Shown: positions 46,925 through 54,800 of the stretch, piece by piece
How the letters are laid out: each line of letters opens with the position of its first letter
Numbering within the stretch: position 1 is the stretch's first letter
Assembly: GCA_029339195.1 (NCBI GenBank)
Contig: JAPTJF010000054.1
Location: 1 to 64,000 of the forward strand
Direction: 5' to 3'
Length of the DNA stretch: 64,000 nt
Origin: Micractinium sp. NFX-FRZ
Taxonomy: Eukaryota; Chlorophyta; Trebouxiophyceae; Chlorellales; Chlorellaceae
Position numbers and translations under genes: made by a program
The notes under the pieces: model-generated
The model's database searches: none
What the model saw: the letters and a program-made list of their open reading frames with translations, nothing else
What the model was told of the DNA's origin: nothing

Positions 46925-49900
46925 TCAGTGCGGGAGGGTGTGGTCCATGGCCACCATGCGCTTGCGCCGCCGCTCGCACAGCACGTCCCCCTCGGGGCAG
47001 CACACCCCGCAGGACAGCTTGCACACGTCCTTCATGAAACCAGCGTTCTTCGTGCACTGCACAGCGGCAATAGGAACGCACGCATGGCATGCAGGCCAGT
47101 CACATGATGACGGTCGCTCAGTTATTATGTCAGTGCGGCTTTAACTCATCCAGGGTCTTGATGGGCTGCAGCTCATATACCAGGTTCAGACAAGAGCCGT
47201 ACCCAGGGATTCGATACAGGTCGGCTTAACCAAAGTTCAGCTCCCACCCTTTTTTATGGGTGTGTGCACAGTACCCCTGCCTCCCCTGCTCCATTATGCT
47301 GCACTCCCGCCCAGCCCAAACTCCCTTGGTTTCCCCCACCGCCGCCCCACAGCAGCGCACCTCGCCACTGTCCGCCCAGCCGCGGCACCCCTCGTTCTTG
47401 TCCACGCACGCCGGCCTGGGCTCCTCCTGGCGCTGCATCTTCTGCTCAAGCAGCCGCTCGGCGCGCGCCAGGCTGGCGCCGCTTGTGGCCAGCGGCCGCT
47501 CGGGGTAGGGCCCCCCAAAGGGCTTGGCGTGGATCCACTTGACCGCGGTCCTGCAAGGCAAAGCGGGCAAAGCAGCACAAAGAGCTGGCCAAGTGGTGCT
47601 TGTTATGTTCATGGGAGGCTCAGTGCGGGAAGCGCTAAGGGCACAAACCGCGGTCCTGCAAGGCACAGCATGCCGCAACACTGCAATGCCTGCACGCCGA
47701 GCCTCACCATTTCTCGCCCTTGAGCACGGGGCAGCCTGCAGGAAGACCAGGAAACAGGATCGCGGTGCTGAGCAGCAGCTGTGCAATCAATTGTTCATGC
47801 TGCGTGCCGACCCTAGATGGAAGCAGTCCTGAGGCTGCCTTGTCCTGCTTTGTGTGTGTGCTGCCACCACTCTGCCACCCCTGCACCTTGGCCCCGCCCC
47901 TCCCTGGCCATACAGTCCCCCTCCCTGCAGTCGTCCCCTTTCAGCACAGGCAGGAGCCCCCGCTCTCTCCCGCGTCCCAACTCTCCCTCCAATTGGGCCG
48001 CCCAACCGCTGCGCACCAGTGTGCTGCAGGCAGGGGAGAAGGTGGCGCATTGAGGAGCAGGCTGAGACGTGCTGTGCTTTATTGGGCAAGCGGCCACAGC
48101 AGCACAGCACCGCAGCAGGCACGGCACAGCTGGAAAAGGATGCCAGCCAGCGGCGGTCGGCCCCGCCAGCTCAGCATGGCGCCAGCACCGGCCCATCCTG
48201 ACAGCAGAGGCAGCCAGCAATCAGCATGCTCGAAAAAGATTGGGTCGTTCCCAAGCAGGTCAGGGCCCTTCCAAAGCAGGTCAATGTCCTTCCCAAGCGA
48301 GCTCACCATGCTCCACTTGTCCTGCCGCATGCTGCCCACTTTGGCGTCCCAAAACATGATGGCGTTGCCCTTGCGCGCGTGCGCCGCCACGTTGCCCTCC
48401 GCGCAGGCCGAGTACGTCTGCCCAGCCGTCTGCTTCTCCTTGTCCAGGAAGCGGGAGTGCGGGAAGGCCGTCTCGCCGCCCTCCTCCGCGTCTGCAAGCA
48501 TGGGAGGCATGGGGGCAGGGCCGGGATGGGCAGGGCAGGGGCGGGGCAGCATGGGGAGGAAGCGGGAGTGGGGGAAGGCCGTCTCACCGCCCTCCTCCGC
48601 GTCTGCAGGCGGGTTGCAAGGAATGGAGGCAGGGCCGGGATGTGGGAGGGCAGGGGCGGGGCAGCACGGGGAGGCGACGGGAGTGGGGGGAATGATCCCT
48701 GCATCCAAGCCCTCTCTGCCCCTCCCCTCAGCCACACCCCAGCAGATGCTCTCGATATCACCTGCCAGGTATGTGAGCACAATGGTAGCTGTTGCATTCA
48801 CCTGCCAGGTGTATGAGCACAGAGGTAGCTGCTGCACTCACCTGCCAGGTATATGAGCACAGAGGTACCTGTTGCATTCACCTGCCAGGTATGTGAGCAC
48901 AATGGTAGCTGTTGCATTCACCTGCCAGGTATATGAGCACAGAGGTAGCTGCTGCACTCACCTGCCAGGTATATGAGCACAGAGGTACCTGTTGCATTCA
49001 CCTGCCAGGTATGTGAGCACAGAGGTAGCTGTTGCATTCACCTGCCAGGTATATGAGCACGGTGGCCACGCGCACGGAGCCGCCCCCCAGGCCCTCTGGG
49101 TTCTCATCAAGGTCCAGGTCATCCCAGTGGGCTCCATACTGCAAGCAATGAATTGTAGTGAAAGCCATGCTGGTGTTCTGTAACAGGCCGCGGGGAGGGT
49201 GGGGGCAGGGCCAGGGGTGGGCATAGCAACAGGGGGCGGTAGGAAGCGCGGGACGGTGGAGGTAGTGAGCGGTTGGTTGCCTGCCAAACTGGTCATGCTC
49301 ACCCAACCTTCCCGCCCCCTCTCACCGTTTGGTTGAACTGGTAGCGAAGAACCTGCATGTCTTCTGCAGGGCAGGCAGGCATAAGGTAGGGCAAGACTGA
49401 AAAAACAACTCAGCAAGGCACAGGCGGTCATGTGGCTAAGAGGCCGCCCAGGAAGGCGCACAAGGCGCGCACGCTCAGGGCAGGCAGCTCGGGAGGAGGA
49501 AGGGGCTGATGCCGCTGACACAACTGTGGGCTGCCCTGAGCGGTGAGCAGGCAGCATGGCGCCAGGAAGGCCAGTCGGTGGGGACCTTGTATGGGCTGGC
49601 TCGTGTAGGACAGCCGTGAGAAGCATGGGATGCCAAGGCTGCCCCAGGACCATGCGCCGCCAGAGTTTGATCGCCTAAGGCGCCCGCCTTCAGGGCCGCC
49701 CGTGTCAATCTAACTCCACGCTAGACAAACGCCAATGTACTGCTTGCAAGCAACGCCCTTGCCCACCCTACCCACCCACCCACCTGCATGTCCCACAGGC
49801 AGGTGCGTCCAGTTGGCCACCCGGTGCTCAATCGCGTACACCACCTCATCTTGTGCACGGGTCAGAAAGGTGCCCCAGGAGGTGCGGACTGCAGGCGGCA

Positions 49901-50960
49901 GAAAGCGGGCAGGCGGGGTTGGGTATTGGCAGTGCAGTGTGCGAGCAGGGCGGGAGATGCTGCAACCGCATGGCAGCACAGCGGCGGCTGGGTGGTCGGC
50001 TGCGCTGGCGGAAGCAGCGGCAGCGGCACCAGGGAGGCTGCTTGCGGGATGGCGGCTGCCAGGTCAACGCCCCGCTGACTTTCTGGTACCAGCCCTTGGG
50101 GCAATCTTGAGGACTACTCACTGTTGTCCTCGCTAATGCTGCCGTCCATGTTGACCACTCCCGACCGCTGAATCGACGGCATGGCGATCTGCGGGAGGCA
50201 TATGAAGCACAGCCGGGGAATGAAGGATGAAAACAGGGGTATGAAGCAGCTCCGGGCAAGTCCGGGAACGCAGCAAGCCAGGTCCACATGCACGTTGCGC
50301 TGGCTAGCCTCTGAGGCTGCGCAGGGGCGGGTGGCGGGGTGAATGGGGCGGGCGCCAGGAGCGGGCTGGAGTGAGCACGCCGTGCCCTGGGGCGGACCTG
50401 GTGCCGCTGGGGAGCTGGTCTGGCCTACCTTGATGATGTGATCGCATTCCTCATGCCTGCAAGAGGAGCAGTTGACAATAGCGCTCCAGTCAGGCGTACA
50501 AGATGGACACTGCCGGCGCACGCCACCCAGGCAGCCCGGCACTGTACTCAAACATGTGCAGCAGCGTGGCGGGCTGAGGGCAGCTGCGCCCTGCTACCTG
50601 CCCCAGCATGCCTGCAGGGTCCTCGGCCTTACGTGAGGAAGTTGTGCCACAGGTAGGCTCGCGGCTTCCACGACAACAGCTCCAGCCAAGGGCGCCTGCA
50701 GCAGCCAGGCCGAGACCATCGATGGAGGTCAACACTGGGTCGGCAGGGCAGGGGCCTGCACTGCTGGCTGGCTGCCATAAGCCTCACCTCCCCCACAGCC
50801 AGTCCCAAACAGTCTTGACAGCTACTCGGTTACCAGCGGGGTCGTAGCCTCACCTGGCGGGGTCGCCGCTGTTGCCTGCGCTGCCGGTGAAGACGCCGAC
50901 GGCGGCGGCGCGGCCCAGCAGTGCCAGCGCCACTATTCCCACTAAACCCGTCCCCCGCAT
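46925..50960 (-). CDS. P4H: Prolyl 4-hydroxylase with C-terminal ShKT domain
   Basis: A 2-oxoglutarate/Fe(II) dioxygenase that hydroxylates proline in secreted or cell-wall proteins in the ER/Golgi. Twelve exons give 348 aa: 50960-50854, 50695-50633, 50456-50429, 50188-50122, 49888-49784, 49363-49326, 49138-49042, 48491-48307, 48023-48017, 47735-47708, 47550-47361, 47056-46925. The N-terminal hydrophobic segment (GLVGIVALALLG) is a signal anchor. Conserved core: WKPRAYLWHNFLTHEECDHI; RTSWGTFL; the iron ligands His140 and Asp142 (GAHWDDLDL); EEGGETAFPH; the distal iron ligand His231; and the 2-oxoglutarate Lys241 in GEKWTAVKWIH. A six-Cys ShKT domain follows (GCRGWADSGECTKNAGFM ... CKLSCGVC). 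The 7-nt exon 9 carries His231. Introns hold a 40-nt array of exon 7 ends and a decoy of exon 8. Confidence 0.95.
47646..47664. repeat. Echo copy of P4H exon 11 start and acceptor
   Basis: ACCGCGGTCCTGCAAGGCA recurs about 100 nt upstream (in gene direction) of the true exon 11 acceptor at 47551-47553. Confidence 0.7.
48017..48023 (-). other. Seven-nucleotide micro-exon encoding a catalytic His
   Basis: CACACTG on the minus strand is preceded by a pyrimidine-rich CTGCCTGCAG acceptor and followed by a GTGCGC donor. It joins exon 8 (ending at KWSM, phase 0) to exon 10 (GC TGC CCC GTG) to give SM-HTG-CPVLKGEKW, the expected P4H motif. Without it the frame breaks and the iron ligand is lost. Confidence 0.88.
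48556..48604. repeat. Echo copy of P4H exon 8 start
   Basis: A nearly identical copy of the exon 8 start (DAEEGGETAFPHSRFL, true exon from 48491) with its own GCAG acceptor lies upstream in the intron. It diverges after SRFL. Confidence 0.85.
48761..49060. repeat. Eight 40-nt tandem copies of P4H exon 7 end and 5' splice site
   Basis: CCTGCCAGGT recurs at 48761, 48801, 48841, 48881, 48921, 48961, 49001 and 49041, an exact 40-nt period. On the minus strand each unit contains the exon 7 end (GTGCTCATATACCTGGCAG) followed by GTGAATGCAACAGC. The 49041 copy is the functional exon end, and the other seven lie downstream in intron 7. Confidence 0.95.
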
Positions 50961-51274
50961 GGCGTGATGTGTACGGTTCCACTAGTAAAGGGCGGTGTCG
51001 GGCCAGAGGCGTGCGGAGAAGGGCGGGGAGTTGCGGCGAGAAGTGTGCCCCAAGCGTTGTGTGCTCGACGAGGCGCCTGATTACGTCGAGTAGGTGCCCG
51101 AGTAATGCAGGGGTCAGAAGATGTGCTACAAGCGCCCTGCCGCCGTGCGGGGAGACGTGTACCCGCTTTGGCGCCCAAATTTGCCAGCTCAGCCTGGAAC
51201 TCTTCCCTTCGCAAAACAAGAACCCAACGAACATCGCAGATATCAGATCCAGCAGCGGAGGAGTGGGCACGTTC
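50961..51274. promoter_or_regulatory. Divergent promoter of P4H and the 96-aa ORF/SAC unit
   Basis: 314 bp between the P4H ATG (50960, minus) and the ATG at 51275 (plus). It is probably a bidirectional promoter. I see no named element. Confidence 0.5.
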
Positions 51275-51846
51275 ATGGCTTACAGGTGAGAGCGCGGACC
51301 GCGAGAGGCGGGGAGGCTCGCGGCGGTGTCGCTCTCTGGAATGCCCGATCACGGCATTGAGATCGGATTAGATGCCTGGAAGGGCGTTGCTTGCCCTCCA
51401 CTTGCGATCCCAACGCACAACTTTGCTGGGACAGGCGCTAACCCAGCTGTATGAAAGCGTGGCAGAGCGATCACGGGCAGCAGCCCGCCAAGCATGCAAC
51501 ACTGCCTGCTCTGCGACCCGCGGCTGCCCACCCGCTGGCACCGCCGCCGCCACTTGCCCCCTGCAGCCGCACCACACCTGGCCAGGTCGCAGCGCAACTC
51601 GCCGCCGGGGCCGCCGTGCTGGGCATTGCCTATTACACCATCTACAAGAAGGAGGAGACGCCCCAGCCAACGCTGGCCGGCGAGCAGGGCGCAGCAACCA
51701 CTTCCTCTGCTTCCGCCGCCGCCGCAGCACCCTCGTCCTCGGTTGTTGCCGCCCTTGAAAAGGAGGCAGCAAACACGGCAGGCAAGTACTGGGCACAGCA
51801 GCGTGCGGAGCTGGACCGGCAGCAGGCAGGCAGCGGCCGGCATTGA
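51275..51846 (+). CDS. Small single-span membrane protein, 96 aa, unknown
   Basis: Exon 1 (51275-51285) encodes MAY and part of Ser. A GTGAGA donor follows, and exon 2 (51567-51846) after CTGCAG continues in frame. The protein begins MAYSRTTPGQVAAQLAAGAA and has one hydrophobic span (VAAQLAAGAAVLGIAYYTIY) followed by a basic KKEE, an Ala/Ser/Thr linker and a charged C-terminal helix (NTAGKYWAQQRAELDRQQ). I know no family; size and layout resemble small accessory subunits of mitochondrial or ER membrane complexes, which is inference only. Its stop is 29 nt before the SAC phosphatase ATG, with no TGTAA word between, so the two may share one mRNA. An alternative reading is that it is an upstream ORF in the SAC leader. 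Confidence 0.65.
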
Positions 51847-51875
51847 GAACAGCGGAAGCCGCAGCAGGAGCAACA

Positions 51876-54800
51876 ATGGCAGGCATGGGCAGCACCCAGC
51901 AGCAGGCGGGGCAGCCACGCCTTGAGCTGCACCCAAGTATGCGGCTTCAGCGCCTGGGCAGCATCGCCGTGGTGCAGCCCGTGTGGCAGGGCGAGGTGGC
52001 GGGCCCTTCCCTCACCTGTGACCTAGAGACGGGCACTCTGGCGCTGGCGGAGCACCCAAAGGTAGGGGTTATGTTGCTGAAGGTGCTTCAGATGCAGTTC
52101 AAGCGTTGGGGATTCCAGGAGTGTTTTGGGGATGTTGTGGGCAGCATGGGGGCGTATACATTGGTTGCAACCGCCACGTGGCAGGGGCATGTGGCGTGGA
52201 GTTGCGGCACACGTGGCAGCGGCTTGGCCTGCTGGCAGCAAGTGAATGGTGGTTTAGCACCCAAGGTGGGCTCCGAGTTGTAGCACTGGAGCTGCATGGT
52301 ATGGTGTCAGCAGTGGTGGCACAGGCATGTGCGTGTGGTGAGTTGAAAGGAGCAGCCTGCCTGACCACTGTCAAACTCTGATGAGGCGCGCCCCCCTCTG
52401 TTGCCCGTCCCTCCCCCTCCTCATGTGTTGTGTGATGACTAGCTGCAGGTGGAGAACGGGTTGCAGTGAATTGTGTCGGATGCTGGGCCGGCTCCTTGGG
52501 CCCGCTTCGTGTGCTGCTCTCTCTCATTAGTCACGTACCCACCCTATCCCCTGCTTTGCATGCAGGTTGACAAGGGGTACAGCGAGGTGTACGCTGTGCT
52601 GGGCATGGCGCGCCTGGAGGCTGGCCCCGCGCTGGTGGTCGTCACCGGCGTTGAGGAGGTGACTGTACTATGAGGGCCCAGGGGAGCTTGTGGGGCAAGG
52701 GCATGATGACGTGGATGGCTGCCCGCCGCTTCCGACACAGCTGCTTCGCCTGTGCTGCTGCCAATGCTGCCGCAGCTGCTGCTGTGGTGCATCTGCTCCA
52801 CCTGCCACCGCTTCCGCCGCTGCTGCTGCCTGCCAGCTGTCACCACATCCAACCTCATGTTTTGCTGCCTGCCTTGCTGTTCAGGCTGCCACGCTGCGGG
52901 GGCACCCCCTGTACCGCGTGACCGCCACCGAGGTGCTGGCGGACACGCGCAACGGCAAGTGGAAGGCCAGCGACCACAGGTGGGCGGGTGGGCATGGGTG
53001 GGTGGCTGCTTTTGCCACGTGTGTGCTTGGTTGCTTGGCTGTGCGGTGTGTGAGTGCACATCTGTGCGCGGGGTGCACGCGTGTGTGGGAGTCCCTGGAA
53101 CAATCAGGTTGAAGGTGATATTGATGATGATGGTTGATGTCTCCATTGCTCCCGCTCCGCCTCTTCACCCTGGCTCTGGTTTCCCTTGCCCCTGCCCCTT
53201 GGCCGCCACCCCTCCAGGTTCCTCAAGCTGCTCAAGTCGGGCACCGACCCCGCCCGCTACGGCGGTTCCCTCTACTTTGCCTACGGCGGTGACGTCACGC
53301 TGAGTCAGCAGCGGTACGAGGCGGTGCACTCCGACCCCGGCAGCGCCGCCCTGCAGCCCTGGCAGCGCGCCTCCCCAGCCTTCTTCTGGAACCGAGCGCT
53401 GGCGCAGCCCCTGCTGGGTGAGCATTTGTTTGCTATTGGGGTCGTGGGTGGCAGGAGCATGCACGCCCTCCCAGCTTTCTTTCGTATTCGAGCGCTAACG
53501 CAGCCCCTGCTGGGCGGGTGATGCTGTGGGTGGTGGGTGGGTGGGAGCAGGGCGTCAGCGCTTGGGCTGCTGCCCTGATTGCTGAGCCATGTGTTTCGGC
53601 ACATCAGCCTGCCCAGCTCCGCCTGCCCCTCCCGCCACCACTGCGTGCGCTGCTCCCTGCCCCGCCACCACTTTGCGCATGCTTCCACCAACCACTTCCC
53701 CGCCCCCCCCGCCCGCCCTGCAGATGCGGGCATGTCACGCTTTGTGCCGCCGGCCTTCATGGGCTTTGCCGGCCAGCTGCGCGGCCTGCGCCTGCAGGGC
53801 AGCACGCTGCAGGGGGAGCACAGCGCGGACGTCACGCTGATCGCGCGCCGCTCCACCCACCGCCCGGGCACGCGCCAGTGGCGGCGGGGGGCCGACCTGG
53901 AGGCGGCGGTGGCCAACTTTGTGGAGAGCGAGCAGATGGTGTCCATTGACCGCGGCGCCGTGCAGGCCTCGTATGTGCAGGTGTGTGATTGGGTGAGGGG
54001 CGAGAGGTTGTTACAAGGGCGGCAGGTGCAATATCTGTGGAGAGTGAGCAGATGGTGTCCATTGACCGCGGCGCCGTGCAGGCCTCGTATGTGCAGGTGT
54101 GTGATTGGGTGAGGGGCGAGAGGTTGTTACAAGGGCGGCAGGTGCAATATCTGTGGAGAGTGAGCAGATGGTGTCCATTGACCGCGGCGCCGTGCAGGCC
54201 TCGTATGTGCAGGTGTGTGGGGTGGGGGCCGGGCGGTTGGGTGTATGTGTGTTTGAGTTGCGCACTCCCTTTCCTTTTCCAACTCACAACGCAAAGATCG
54301 CGGTACAAAACAGCATGCCTACATCCCGTCTGCCTGCCCTCCATGCCCTTTCAGGTGCGCGGCTCCATCCCGCTGCTCTGGGCCCAGACCCCCTGCCTCA
54401 AGTACAAGATCCCCATCCGCATCGCGCCCCCCGCGCGCTGCGACCCCGTCTTTGCGGGGCATGCCCGCGAGCTGATTGAGGGCTACAAGGTGGGGAGCAG
54501 TGCAATGTGTTGCTGTGGATGATTGTATTTTGCTGTAAATTTCAAACACAACGTGTGTTGGTGGGTGCATGCGCGCGAGCTGATCGAGGCCTACAACCGG
54601 TGGGGCGTAGCGCAATGTGTCGCTGTGGATGTGAGTAACATGGGAAACGAAACGTGTGCGAGGGCGCATGCACCTGGCCAACCCCACACAGCAACCTCGG
54701 TTCCTCTTCCCTCCTCTGCGGCAGGAGTGCGTGGGCATCAACCTGGCCAACCAGACGGGGCGGGAGGGCAAGCTGTCTGCCGCCTACGCCGACGCCGCCC

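Noticed and set aside
48761..49060. CRISPR-like array (regular 40-nt repeats)
   Set aside because: There are no spacers: the whole unit repeats, it matches the adjacent exon edge, and the context is a eukaryotic intron.
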